Assembly (NCBI RefSeq): GCF_040396155.1 | Contig: NZ_JBEBOY010000011.1 | Coordinates: forward strand, 1 to 64,000 | Origin: Tissierella praeacuta_A | Lineage (GTDB): Bacteria; Bacillota; Clostridia; Tissierellales; Tissierellaceae | Direction of reading: 5' to 3' | DNA: 64,000 bases | In this document: positions 50,474 through 59,245 of the stretch, piece by piece | Layout: every line of letters begins with the position of its first letter | Position numbering within the stretch: the stretch's first letter is position 1 | The notes under the pieces: model-generated | Databases searched by the model: none | What the model was told of the DNA's origin: nothing | Seen by the model: only the letters and a program-made list of their open reading frames with translations | Position numbers and translations under genes: made by a program

Positions 50474-51478
50474 ATGAAACGAATAATATCTTTTATTCTT
50501 ATTTTTACAATAATTATTTTTGCCCTTATAGGGTGCAATTCAAATAGTAAAGATAATAAAAATGATGTAAACAATAAATTAAAGATTGTTACAACAATAT
50601 TTCCTCAATATGATTTTGTACGGGAAATTGCAGGAAATTCTGTTGATTTAACAATGCTTATTAAACCTGGTTCAGAAAGTCACTCTTATGAACCTACACC
50701 ACAGGATATTATAAAAATACAAAGTAGTGATATTTTTATTTATGTTGGAGGTGAATCAGATAAATGGGTAGATAAGATTTTAGAATCCATGGATATAAGC
50801 AATATGAAAATAATATCTCTTTTAGACTGTGTTGATGCAGTAGAGGAGGAGATAGTTGAAGGTATGGAGGATGAACATGATCATGATGAATTAGAAAATG
50901 AAGAGGAGATTTCCGAGAAGCTATCAGGACATAATCATCATGAAGAAATTGAATATGATGAACATGTTTGGACTTCTCCTAGAAATGCAATTAAGATAGT
51001 AGAACAAATAAAAGAGATTTTAGTGATAAAAGACCAAAATAATAAAAATATTTATGAAGCTAATGCAAAAGGATATGTGAAGAGTTTAATAGATCTAGAT
51101 AAATTGTATAAAGAAATTGTTTCTAATGCATCAAGAAAAACTATAGTATTTGGTGATAGATTTCCATTTCGATATTTTGCAGATAGTTATGGATTAAAAT
51201 ACTATGCAGCTTTTCCAGGTTGCTCTACAGAATCTGAAGCCAGTGCATCTACAGTTGCATTTTTAATTGATAAAGTAAAATCTGAAAGTATTCCTGTAGT
51301 ATTTCATATTGAACTTTCAAATGAAAAAATGGCTGATGTTATTTGCGAATCAACTGGTGCAAAGAAATTGTTAATGCACTCTTGCCATAATATTACGAAT
51401 GATGATTTTATCAATGGAATAAGTTATCTAGATTTGATGAATTCCAATGCTGAAAATTTAAAGGAGGCATTAAAATAA
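50474..51478 (+). CDS. znuA: Zinc ABC transporter substrate-binding lipoprotein
   Basis: This is a 334-residue cluster A-I binding lipoprotein. It has a signal peptide with lipobox L-I-G-C (Cys about 19). The binding core shows IVTTIFPQYDFVREIAG, the first metal His in PGSESHSYEPTPQDI (about residue 67), the second in EYDEHVWTSPRNA after a His/acid-rich loop (EHDHDE and GHNHHEE), and a third in the VFHIELSN segment or nearby. The His-rich loop is typical of zinc rather than manganese proteins. GGAGG lies before the ATG at 50474. Confidence 0.93.
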   Translation: MKRIISFILIFTIIIFALIGCNSNSKDNKNDVNNKLKIVTTIFPQYDFVREIAGNSVDLTMLIKPGSESHSYEPTPQDIIKIQSSDIFIYVGGESDKWVDKILESMDISNMKIISLLDCVDAVEEEIVEGMEDEHDHDELENEEEISEKLSGHNHHEEIEYDEHVWTSPRNAIKIVEQIKEILVIKDQNNKNIYEANAKGYVKSLIDLDKLYKEIVSNASRKTIVFGDRFPFRYFADSYGLKYYAAFPGCSTESEASASTVAFLIDKVKSESIPVVFHIELSNEKMADVICESTGAKKLLMHSCHNITNDDFINGISYLDLMNSNAENLKEALK

Positions 51479-51479
51479 T

Positions 51480-52190
51480 ATGAGTTTAATTATTTGTAGA
51501 GATGTCTCTTTTGCTTATGAAGGAAAAATTGTTATTAATAATCTTAATTTTCATGTTGAAATGGGGAATTATCTTTGTATTGTTGGAGAGAATGGATCTG
51601 GAAAGAGTACTCTTATCAAAGGTCTATTACGTCTAAAGGCTCAAGAAAAAGGAGAGATATTAACAGGTGATGGACTAAAATTTAATGAAATAGGTTATCT
51701 TCCACAGCAGTCTATAATACAGAAGGACTTTCCTGCAAGTGTTTATGAGGTTGTTTTATCTGGTTGTTTAAATAACCTTGGATTACGACCTTTTTATGGA
51801 AAGAAAGAAAAATTAATTGCGAATAAAAATATTACAAGGCTCGGACTTAATAATATAAAAAATAGCTGTTATCGAGAGCTTTCAGGAGGTCAGCAGCAAC
51901 GAGTGCTGCTGGCTAGAGCCTTATGCTCTACAAAAAAGCTTTTGTTATTGGATGAGCCTGTTGCAGGTTTAGACCCATTAGTTACACAAGAACTATATAG
52001 TCTAATAAAACAAATCAATGAAGACATGAATATTACAATAATAATGGTTTCTCATGATATAGGAAGTGCTGTACAGTATGCAAGCCATATTCTACATTTA
52101 AAAAATGAACAGTTATTTTATGGAAAAACACGAGACTATATGAAAAGTGAAATTGGAAATGTTTTTTTAGGAGGTAGGCAGAATGGTTAA
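51480..52190 (+). CDS. znuC: Zinc ABC transporter ATP-binding protein
   Basis: This is a 236-residue ATPase with Walker A GENGSGKST (residues 35-43), Q-loop YLPQQS, signature LSGGQQQR (about 131-138), Walker B LLLLDEP and switch His in VSHDI. The start lies one base after the znuA stop with GGAGG inside znuA. It overlaps the permease gene by eight bases. It provides energy for zinc uptake. Confidence 0.94.
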   Translation: MSLIICRDVSFAYEGKIVINNLNFHVEMGNYLCIVGENGSGKSTLIKGLLRLKAQEKGEILTGDGLKFNEIGYLPQQSIIQKDFPASVYEVVLSGCLNNLGLRPFYGKKEKLIANKNITRLGLNNIKNSCYRELSGGQQQRVLLARALCSTKKLLLLDEPVAGLDPLVTQELYSLIKQINEDMNITIIMVSHDIGSAVQYASHILHLKNEQLFYGKTRDYMKSEIGNVFLGGRQNG

Positions 52191-53010
52191 TATATTAATT
52201 GAAATGTTCTCCTACCCATTTTTAGTAAGGGCAGTATGCGTTGGCACCTTAGTTGCTCTCTGCTCGTCCTTATTAGGTGTAAGCTTAGTACTGAAAAGGT
52301 ATTCTATGATAGGTGATGGTTTATCCCATGTTGGGTTTGGAGCATTGGCAGTAGCTACTGCTATGAATGCTGCACCTCTTAGTGTTTCAATACCAGTTGT
52401 AGTTATAGCTGCTTTTTTACTTCTTAGAATTAGTGAAAATAGTAGTATTAAAGGCGATGCTGCTATAGCATTAATTTCAACAAGTTCATTGGCAATAGGA
52501 GTTATTTTGATATCCATGACGACAGGAATGAATACAGATGTATGTAACTATATGTTTGGAAGTATTCTTGCTATGAACAAGATAGATATTAGAATTAGTA
52601 TTGTGCTTTCAGTCATTGTATTGATTCTATTTATAGTGCTATATAATAGAATTTTTGCAGTTACCTTTGATGAAACATTTGCAATGGCAACAGGAACAAA
52701 TTCTAAAAGATATAATATGATAATTGCCTTTCTTACAGCAATCACAATTGTACTCGGAATGAGGATCATGGGAGCTATGTTGATCTCAAGTTTAATCATA
52801 TTTCCTGCTTTAACATCTATGCGAGTTTGTAAAAGATTCAAAATGGTTATTGTTAGTTCAGCGATATTATCAGTTATATGTTTTTTGGCCGGAATAGTAA
52901 TTTCCTATATGTATGCTACTCCTACAGGTGCTAGTGTTGTAGTAGTAAACATTATAATGTTTTTAGTCTATTCATTAATAGGATTTGTAAAAAGGGGGCG
53001 TAGGATATGA
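52183..53010 (+). CDS. znuB: Zinc ABC transporter permease
   Basis: This is a 275-residue permease of the ABC-3 family with eight or nine membrane segments. It shows LGVSLVLKRYSMIGDGLSHV (residues about 29-48), SSLAIGVILIS, CNYMFGSILAM and GMRIMGAMLISSLIIFPALTS near 190-210. GGAGG lies near the end of znuC. Its stop overlaps the ATG of the next lipoprotein gene (ATGA), so that small protein is coupled to the transporter. Confidence 0.94.
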   Translation: MVNILIEMFSYPFLVRAVCVGTLVALCSSLLGVSLVLKRYSMIGDGLSHVGFGALAVATAMNAAPLSVSIPVVVIAAFLLLRISENSSIKGDAAIALISTSSLAIGVILISMTTGMNTDVCNYMFGSILAMNKIDIRISIVLSVIVLILFIVLYNRIFAVTFDETFAMATGTNSKRYNMIIAFLTAITIVLGMRIMGAMLISSLIIFPALTSMRVCKRFKMVIVSSAILSVICFLAGIVISYMYATPTGASVVVVNIIMFLVYSLIGFVKRGRRI

Positions 53011-53543
53011 GAAAATATATGTTTGTAGTTTTCTTAATATGTCTTTCTTTATTTACAGGATGTGAGGAAGAAGAACATTTAATATCAGAACAAAATTCAG
53101 ATGATTTTACCTATGAAGATAAAGACATAAATAATAATTCTAAACCTGATGGAAATACAAAGAATGAGGAATTGGAAAATAAAGATGTTGAAATAATAGA
53201 GATAAAAGAAAAGATGTTTTTGACTCAGATAAACGATATCTATTATAATTTAGATGATTATAAAGGAAAAACAATAAAAGTAGAAGGTATATATTCCACA
53301 TTTGATTTTGATGAATCTAAAAAGGGGCATATGGTATATAGGAATGGTCCAGGATGCTGTGGCAATGATGGATGGGGAGGGTTTTTACTTAATTATAATG
53401 GTGAATATCCAGAAGATAATGCTTGGATAGAAGTTATTGGTACACCAGAAATTATTGAAGAAGATGATTTTCAAGATTTCTATCTTAATGTCACCTCTTT
53501 GACAGTATTAGAAGAAAGAGGAGCAGAATTTGTATATCAGTAA
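53007..53543 (+). CDS. Zinc-operon-linked lipoprotein of unknown function
   Basis: This is a 178-residue lipoprotein with lipobox F-T-G-C (Cys19), an acidic, Asn-rich linker (about 20-65) and a compact domain (about 75-175) with KGKTIKVEGIYSTF and the pair GPGCCGNDGWGGF. It resembles the OB-like second domain of TIGR03943/YcgQ-type proteins found with metal GTPases in zinc-limited bacteria, but this is a recognition by eye. It is the last gene of the zinc operon, overlapping znuB by four bases, and a strong terminator follows. A role in surface zinc handling is inferred. Confidence 0.75.
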   Translation: MRKYMFVVFLICLSLFTGCEEEEHLISEQNSDDFTYEDKDINNNSKPDGNTKNEELENKDVEIIEIKEKMFLTQINDIYYNLDDYKGKTIKVEGIYSTFDFDESKKGHMVYRNGPGCCGNDGWGGFLLNYNGEYPEDNAWIEVIGTPEIIEEDDFQDFYLNVTSLTVLEERGAEFVYQ

Positions 53544-53560
53544 GAAGTATTCTTTTTATA

Positions 53561-53585
53561 AGACGACCATTTGGTCGTCTTTTTG
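53561..53585 (+). terminator. Terminator of the zinc operon
   Basis: AGACGACC-ATTT-GGTCGTCT followed by TTTTTG. Confidence 0.9.
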
Positions 53586-53888
53586 TATAATTGTAAGTAT
53601 TATTAAATAAACATATATATGAGTAATATTGTATATGATTATTATATAAGGAAGAAATTAAATATATAGGACGGATATATAAGAATACAGATAGATATGT
53701 ATGAAAGTTTAATATATGATGATTTTGATAATCAATATATATAAATAATATATGAGTGAATCTAATGTATTATTTGTTAGTTAAAAGTAAGGGATGGAAC
53801 TAAATATTGCAAATACACAAATATTTTGATAGGATAAAAGCAAAAGATATGCTTTAGATATTTTTATCCATATAAGAAGGTGATATCT
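53586..53888. other. AT-rich spacer
   Basis: This stretch is dominated by TATATA-like runs without a supported gene. A loose stem (GGATAAAA with TTTTTATCC, 53832-53870) lies shortly before the TetR-type gene and may belong to its leader. Confidence 0.4.
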
Positions 53889-54434
53889 GTGGCTGAGTCA
53901 TCTATAACTAAAAAAGCTTTGGCAGCTTCTATGAAGGAACTAATGAATGAGAAGCCCTTATTGAAGATTAGCATTAAAGATATCGTAGAACGTTGCAATA
54001 TGAATCGAAAGAGCTTTTATTATCATTTTAAGGATAAATATTATTTGGTCAATTGGATATATTATACAGAATTTGTAGCTAATCTTGAAGAAAATGAATT
54101 TGACTCTGAATGGACTATTCTAGAGAGTATTTGTGAGTTTTTTTATAATAATAAAACATTTTATTGTAATGCTTTAGAAGTAAAGGGGCAAAATTCTTTT
54201 TATGATTATTTTGGAGAGGTTTTGTCTCCTATTATGGTCATAGAATTTGAAAATATATTTGAGGAAGATGATGATAAGGAATTTTACATAACATTTTTTA
54301 CAGATGCAATGAGAACAGCCATAACTAGGTGGTTACTTGAAGGGGCTAAGATTCCTCCTAAAGAGTTTGTAAGATTAATGAAAAATGCAGCTACAGGAGT
54401 TGCTGTAAAAATAACTAAAGAAATAGAGGCATAA
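53889..54434 (+). CDS. TetR/AcrR-family regulator (DhaS-like)
   Basis: This is a 181-residue regulator. The N-terminal helix-turn-helix is KISIKDIVERCNMNRKSFYYHF (residues about 28-49) after TKKALAASMKELM, followed by a helical ligand domain of the type seen in dihydroxyacetone kinase regulators (TetR_C_8-like). A GTG at 53889 with AAGGTGAT upstream is preferred to the GTG at 53880, which lies in that site. It converges on the cysteine-less radical SAM paralogue. The paired palindromes at 55550-55626 are candidate operators. Confidence 0.87.
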   Translation: MAESSITKKALAASMKELMNEKPLLKISIKDIVERCNMNRKSFYYHFKDKYYLVNWIYYTEFVANLEENEFDSEWTILESICEFFYNNKTFYCNALEVKGQNSFYDYFGEVLSPIMVIEFENIFEEDDDKEFYITFFTDAMRTAITRWLLEGAKIPPKEFVRLMKNAATGVAVKITKEIEA

Positions 54435-54468
54435 AAAAGGTAAGCTATAGAGGATTTACCTTTTTTAT
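54433..54468. terminator. Shared terminator of convergent genes
   Basis: AAAAAAGGTAA and TTACCTTTTTT form an 11-bp stem ending in T-rich sequence on both strands, between the TetR gene and the convergent radical SAM-like gene. Confidence 0.75.
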
Positions 54469-55485
54469 TATTTTAGAAAAGATTTCACTGAAATTTATAT
54501 TGTTTATGTTAAAGCTTTCTATATTTTTATCATAAGACAAAATAACAGTATCATTATTAAGGATTTTTATAAGATATGATTCTGTAGAAATAATCTTATT
54601 TACATGAGCAATGTCTTTAAAGAAATCAATTATAAATATTGGATATTTTTGATTTGTTTTTGTATCTTTTATATATTTTGATATTAAATCTACATTTTTA
54701 TTATTGCATTCAAAAGCAGGGATTAAAAATGCAAAAGTACAATTTAAGCTAATTACGTCATTAATCCAATCATCTTTTAGAATCGTCTTAGTATCATTAT
54801 CATAGTAGATCATATGAACTCCAAATAGGATTTTGTTTTTCTTTAGAAAGTCTATCTTAGAATTAAAATCAGAGTTTCCACCTTTCATATTGATAGAGAT
54901 TATAGAATTTCCTATATTCTTTAATTTTGAAATAGATTCTTCTTCTAAAATATTAGAATTTACAAATAAGATAAAAGCACAGTTTTGATTTAGCCTAAAG
55001 AGTTCTATTAACTCTCTAAGTTTATCTTTATTATCATCTAGAAAGAAAAAATAGGTATATATACCAATATCTTTTCCTTCTTTGATTATATTAAAGAGTT
55101 TTGATGAACTTAATTTATCCTCTACAGATTTTGTAAAATCAAAGACTATAGTCCAAGGAACATTGCAATCTTTTTCCGTTTCATATTGACGTATTCTTTT
55201 CGCACCATATGTCCAACTGTTGAACCCAATATTTATTCCGAAGGTTTTAAGTATATTATGATCTACATTTTTAACTGTATGAAAAATAAGTTCATAATAA
55301 GGGCTATTTTCATTTGCTAATACTTTTTGTGCAATATTATAAAAATTCTTTTGAGATTTTCCTTTGGCAAAATGATCTCCAAGATCTATTAAATTTCTAA
55401 TACTACGTTTAGACTTTGATTCTATTTCTACTAACCCTCTATCAATTGCAATTTCCAGCAGAATTCTAGATAATTTTTCATTCAT
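54445..55485 (-). CDS. Radical SAM-like paralogue without cluster cysteines
   Basis: This 346-residue protein can be laid beside the radical SAM enzyme encoded at 56222. The motif DCNVPWTIVFD (residues 106-116) matches NCNVPWAILMD there, but the C-x3-C-x2-C that follows in the enzyme (Cys122, 126, 129) is replaced by Val121, Leu125 and Ser128. The GGE turn is also absent (FFLDDNKD instead of YSGGEP). The C-terminal cysteines are missing. A TIM-barrel-like alternation continues to the end. AAGGAAG precedes the ATG. The frame is open over its full length, so it looks kept rather than decayed: a pseudoenzyme, maybe a partner or sensor. Confidence 0.78.
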   Translation of the reverse strand: MNEKLSRILLEIAIDRGLVEIESKSKRSIRNLIDLGDHFAKGKSQKNFYNIAQKVLANENSPYYELIFHTVKNVDHNILKTFGINIGFNSWTYGAKRIRQYETEKDCNVPWTIVFDFTKSVEDKLSSSKLFNIIKEGKDIGIYTYFFFLDDNKDKLRELIELFRLNQNCAFILFVNSNILEEESISKLKNIGNSIISINMKGGNSDFNSKIDFLKKNKILFGVHMIYYDNDTKTILKDDWINDVISLNCTFAFLIPAFECNNKNVDLISKYIKDTKTNQKYPIFIIDFFKDIAHVNKIISTESYLIKILNNDTVILSYDKNIESFNINNINFSEIFSKIIKKVNPL

Positions 55486-55549
55486 CAGAATTCACTTCCT
55501 TTTAAATAAGTTTATTATAAATATAAGCTTTTAAGGAAGTTTTGTACAG

Positions 55550-55626
55550 GGACAAAAGTGATATCTGTCCTAAAATACCCCAATTTATAGATATGTCTAA
55601 ATTTAGGACAGATAATATTTTTGTCC
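55550..55626. promoter_or_regulatory. Two GGACA-N11-TGTCC palindromes, candidate TetR operators
   Basis: GGACA-N11-TGTCC occurs at 55550-55570 and again at 55606-55626, centres 56 bases apart. The two sites and their flanks also form a 25-base inverted repeat of each other. They lie 65 bases upstream of the radical SAM-like minus gene and before the TnpB remnant and the radical SAM plus gene. A 21-base palindrome suits a TetR dimer. Confidence 0.7.
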
Positions 55627-55797
55627 AAAGAAATTCTAAAATTAAAGCTTTATAATAATATGTAATAATACTTTATAAAATCTATTTTATTGTTTTTTTG
55701 TGTTTAGGACATGATGTAAATAATAATTATCTTTAGTTATAAACTTTAAGATAAATAGCCACAAAGCTAAAAAGGGGATTAAAGAGATAGGATAAAT

Positions 55798-56170
55798 ATG
55801 ATTAAAGGTATTAAAATTCGGCTTAAGCCCAATAATAAAGAGAAAGTTAAATTATTTGAATTAGCAGAAGTAGCTAGAATTAAATATAAGCTGTTCTTAA
55901 ATAGGTTAATAGGAATTCAATAATACTTTAAACAAATCATAAAAGATTCTTATGATTCTTAAGGCAAATTATCTAATGAAAAAGATAAAAAATATGATAA
56001 AGAAAAATATCTAGGAAATATGAGATGAATAAAACTAAAATAGAAGGGGGTGAATACCGTTACAAGAAAACAAGAAATATTATAAAACTAGAAAATCAGC
56101 TTAAAAGGTTAAAGTATATAAGTAGGATTTATTCAGAAATGGATACTATGAATAAAGGATGAAATATAAA
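55798..56170 (+). pseudogene. Decayed IS200/IS605-type TnpB gene
   Basis: After a weak AGATAGGA site, an ATG opens a frame reading IKGIKIRLKPNNKEKVKLFE, the N-terminus of TnpB/OrfB proteins, stopping at codon 42. Broken frames further on contain IIKLENQLKRLKYISRIYSEM, similar to the basic helix of TnpB. The catalytic part and zinc ribbon are gone, and no clear ends or second ORF were found. Confidence 0.7.
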
Positions 56171-56221
56171 CTTTAATAAGCTATTTACAAAGTTTTAAAA
56201 GTTTTCAGTAACGGACATAAA

Positions 56222-57562
56222 ATGAGAGATAAGACTCTAAAGGAAAATGTACAGTCTTATGGTTTAAAATTAGTACTAAACTATTTAGATAATGATCCTG
56301 ATAATAATATTCCAAAGGTAATGAACTGGGTTGAAAAATTCGACAAAGAAGGCTATATTAGTAGCCAATTCAATGTTGTTAAAGATGCAATAGAAAATAA
56401 GGATGGAAATTGGTATAGACTAGTGAAGAGTCTTTGGACTGATGTTGATGATGATGTCCGAAAAAAACTATTTGAGAATTTTATAATTAACGCTAATCTA
56501 TTAGGAGCTAGTAGAAAAGAAGCCATAAGACAGGAGCATAATTGTAATGTTCCTTGGGCAATATTAATGGATCCAACTTCTGCTTGTAATTTACATTGTA
56601 CTGGCTGTTGGGCTGCAGAGTATGGAAATAAGTTAAATATGAGTTATGAAACTTTAGATAATATTATAAATCAAGCTAAGGATATGGGAACATATATGTT
56701 TATATATTCTGGAGGTGAGCCACTAGTTCGCAAAGAGGATATTATTAAACTTTGTAACAAACATAATGATTGCGTATTTCTTGCATTTACTAATGGAACT
56801 CTCATAGATGAAGAATTTGCAGATGATATGTTGAGGGTTAAAAACTTTGTTCCAGCCATAAGTATAGAAGGCTTTGAGGAAGAAACGGACTATCGCAGGG
56901 GAGATGGTACATACCAAAGAGTTATTAGAGCCATGGAAATTCTAAAGGAGAAGAAACTACCATTTGGGATATCTTGTTGCTATACTAGTAAAAATTCAGA
57001 TGTTATAGGCAGTGAAGAATATTTTGATGCAATGATAGATAAAGGAGCTAAATTTGCTTGGTTCTTCACTTATATGCCAGTTGGAAAAGATGCAGTAGTT
57101 GAATTGATGGTAACAGCGGATCAAAGAAAATATATGTATAATCAAATTAGAAAGTTTAGAAGTACGAAGCCAATATTTACAATGGATTTTTGGAATGATG
57201 GTGAATATGTAGAAGGGTGTATTGCAGGAGGACGAAATTATTTGCATATTAATGCAAATGGAGATATTGAACCATGTGCATTTATTCATTACTCTGATTC
57301 AAGTATATATGATAAGACTTTACTTGAAGCATATAAATCTCCTTTATTTATGCAGTATCATGACAATCAACCATTCAATAATAATCATTTAAGACCATGC
57401 CCATTATTGGATAATCCTTATAAATTAGCTGAGATGGTAGATAAATCTAAAGCAATATCTACAGATTTACAAAATCCAGAAGATGTTCATCATTTATGTG
57501 CAAAATGTGAAGATGCAGCTAAAAAATGGGCTGTAGTAGCAGATGAAATATGGAATAATTGA
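56222..57562 (+). CDS. Radical SAM enzyme with C-terminal cysteine cluster
   Basis: This is a 446-residue radical SAM protein. The [4Fe-4S] motif CNLHCTGC lies at residues 122-129 in a TSACNLHCTGCWAAEYG stretch. The GGE turn is YSGGEPLVRK (about 160-169). A SPASM/Twitch-like C-terminal region has Cys in GCIAGGRNYLHINANGD and EPCAFIHYSD, then CPLL and HLCAKCED. The N-terminal 105 residues are helical and shared with the cysteine-less paralogue. There is no good ribosome site before 56222. The substrate is unknown; related proteins are widespread in Clostridia and uncharacterised as far as I know. A terminator follows. Confidence 0.9.
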   Translation: MRDKTLKENVQSYGLKLVLNYLDNDPDNNIPKVMNWVEKFDKEGYISSQFNVVKDAIENKDGNWYRLVKSLWTDVDDDVRKKLFENFIINANLLGASRKEAIRQEHNCNVPWAILMDPTSACNLHCTGCWAAEYGNKLNMSYETLDNIINQAKDMGTYMFIYSGGEPLVRKEDIIKLCNKHNDCVFLAFTNGTLIDEEFADDMLRVKNFVPAISIEGFEEETDYRRGDGTYQRVIRAMEILKEKKLPFGISCCYTSKNSDVIGSEEYFDAMIDKGAKFAWFFTYMPVGKDAVVELMVTADQRKYMYNQIRKFRSTKPIFTMDFWNDGEYVEGCIAGGRNYLHINANGDIEPCAFIHYSDSSIYDKTLLEAYKSPLFMQYHDNQPFNNNHLRPCPLLDNPYKLAEMVDKSKAISTDLQNPEDVHHLCAKCEDAAKKWAVVADEIWNN

Positions 57563-57566
57563 AATG

Positions 57567-57620
57567 AAGGGACAGGTTTTTATTCTAAAATAATGGAATG
57601 GAAAACCTGTCCCTTTATTT
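57567..57620 (+). terminator. Terminator of the radical SAM gene
   Basis: AAGGGACAGGTTTT and AAAACCTGTCCCTTT form a 14-bp perfect stem with a 21-base loop, then a T-rich tail. Confidence 0.85.
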
Positions 57621-57926
57621 TGGAAGGTTCAAGATTTAATAGGAAACCAAATTAATCTACAAAAATTGGATTTAGATTTTTAATGAGAAGGTTTAATCTA
57701 ACCCAAAATTCATTATTTTAAGGAGATATAAAGCTATATTTCTATTTGACATGATATATAAATTTTTATATAATGTATAAAATTACATGATATGTAGAAA
57801 ATTACTCTATCGTGTAATGTGAAATCCATATTAGTTACTAAAGTACATACAAGTATAAATTGTAGTTTCTTTTATTGCATTAAATTTTGAATATCTTATT
57901 GAAATAATATTGGAGGTTAATAAAGG
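57621..57926. other. No gene recognised
   Basis: AT-rich spacer before the threonine synthase-like gene. No frame is supported and no clear promoter was fixed. Confidence 0.4.
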
Positions 57927-59021
57927 ATGAAATTTATTTGTTCTGAATGTGGTCAGATGGTAGATACTAATACAAGGAAAGCTAAATGTGATTGTGGCGG
58001 CTTATGGAAATTAGATTTTCATCCACCTAAGTTTGATGAATCATTGATAGAAAAAGATACATGGAGTTTATTTCGTTATAGAGCATTTATGGCTCTTGAA
58101 GGAGATACATGGAGAGATGTTACTCTTGGAGAAGGAATGACACCAATAGTTGAATTTGATGAAGATGTTCTTCTAAAAATGGATTATTATATGCCAACAC
58201 TTTCATTTAAAGACAGAGGTGCTGCAGTGCTAATCTCTCATTGTAAGTCAATTGGTGTTGATTCAGTTGTACAGGATAGTAGTGGGAATGCAGGTAATAG
58301 TGTAGCTGCTTACTGTGGTAAATGCGGAATTCAATGTGAGATTTTTGTGCCAGAAGGTACTTCTTCTAAAAAAATTGATATGATTAAAGCCCATGGTTCA
58401 AAAGTTAATGTGGTGCAGGGAACTCGAGACCATTGTGCTGATGTTTGTCGGGCAAAAGTAGAGGAAGAAGGTAAGTATTACGCAAATCATGTATATAATC
58501 CTTTCTTCTATGAAGGCACAAAGACTTATATCTATGAGGTATATGAACAGTTACATAGAATTCCTGAATTTTTGGTTGTTCCACTCGGAAATGGTACATT
58601 GTTTATTGGTATAATCAAAGGTCTTGAGGAATTATTAGAAAGTGGTGTTATTTCTAAGATGCCCCAAATTATAGCACTACAGAGTGAATACTGTGATCCT
58701 TTTGTAGTATCGGCTGCAAATGGGGAAAAAGTTCTAGCAAAAATTACACCGAGAAAGACATTAGCTGAAGGTATTGCAATAGGTGTTCCTATGCGTGGAA
58801 AAGAAATATTGGAGTATATTTATAAGCATGATGTTAAACTTATTACTGCTCCAGAAGACCGAATTTTAGAAGCAAGAGAAAAATTAGCTGCAAAGGGCAT
58901 TTATTGTGAACATACTACAGCAGCTAATTATGCGGCTTATCTTAAATATTGTGATATATATGGAAAGACTTCAGATTGCTTAATTACAATGTGTGGAGCA
59001 GGTCTGAAATCAGATCATTAA
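57927..59021 (+). CDS. Threonine synthase-like PLP enzyme
   Basis: This is a 364-residue fold-type II pyridoxal-phosphate enzyme. The N-terminal zinc-ribbon-like part has CSECGQ and KCDCGG (residues about 5-23). The PLP lysine is in TLSFKDRGAAVL (about residue 96), SSGNAGNSVAAYCGKCG binds phosphate, VPLGNGTLFIGIIKGLEEL is the cofactor phosphate loop, and MCGAGLKS ends it. Threonine synthase of the ThrC class is the best match; related beta-eliminating enzymes cannot be excluded. GGAGG precedes the ATG. There are no other threonine genes nearby, and a terminator follows. Confidence 0.85.
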   Translation: MKFICSECGQMVDTNTRKAKCDCGGLWKLDFHPPKFDESLIEKDTWSLFRYRAFMALEGDTWRDVTLGEGMTPIVEFDEDVLLKMDYYMPTLSFKDRGAAVLISHCKSIGVDSVVQDSSGNAGNSVAAYCGKCGIQCEIFVPEGTSSKKIDMIKAHGSKVNVVQGTRDHCADVCRAKVEEEGKYYANHVYNPFFYEGTKTYIYEVYEQLHRIPEFLVVPLGNGTLFIGIIKGLEELLESGVISKMPQIIALQSEYCDPFVVSAANGEKVLAKITPRKTLAEGIAIGVPMRGKEILEYIYKHDVKLITAPEDRILEAREKLAAKGIYCEHTTAANYAAYLKYCDIYGKTSDCLITMCGAGLKSDH

Positions 59022-59077
59022 TTTGTTTTAAGCTTGTTTTGAAATATTTAAAGTAGTTAAATTTATATTCATATAGA

Positions 59078-59122
59078 ATACTCCCCATAGTAATTTAGAT
59101 AATGCTATGGGGAGTGTTTTAT
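59078..59122 (+). terminator. Terminator of the threonine synthase-like gene
   Basis: ATACTCCCCATAG and CTATGGGGAGTGT form a 12-13-bp stem followed by TTTTATT. Confidence 0.9.
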
Positions 59123-59172
59123 TATTAGTGACTCTTTGTTCATTTTTATTTTAGAGTTATTTAAAAAATATA

Positions 59173-59201
59173 TTGACAAAAAACATAAATGGCAATATAC
59201 T
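59173..59201 (+). promoter_or_regulatory. Promoter of the GntR/ABC operon
   Basis: TTGACA (59173-59178), 17 bases, TATACT (59196-59201). It is followed by a repetitive AACTAACTAACCAGTCAACTAGT stretch (given here as a landmark near 59209-59231) whose CTAAC/GTTAG-like pieces may be the operator of the GntR-type repressor. Confidence 0.75.
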
Positions 59202-59245
59202 TAATTACATAACTAACTAACCAGTCAACTAGTGGAGGTGGTAAT

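Noticed and set aside
53586..53888. AT-rich region as a replication origin or iteron array
   Set aside because: The TATATA runs are irregular, with no repeated boxes, DnaA-like sites or replication gene nearby.
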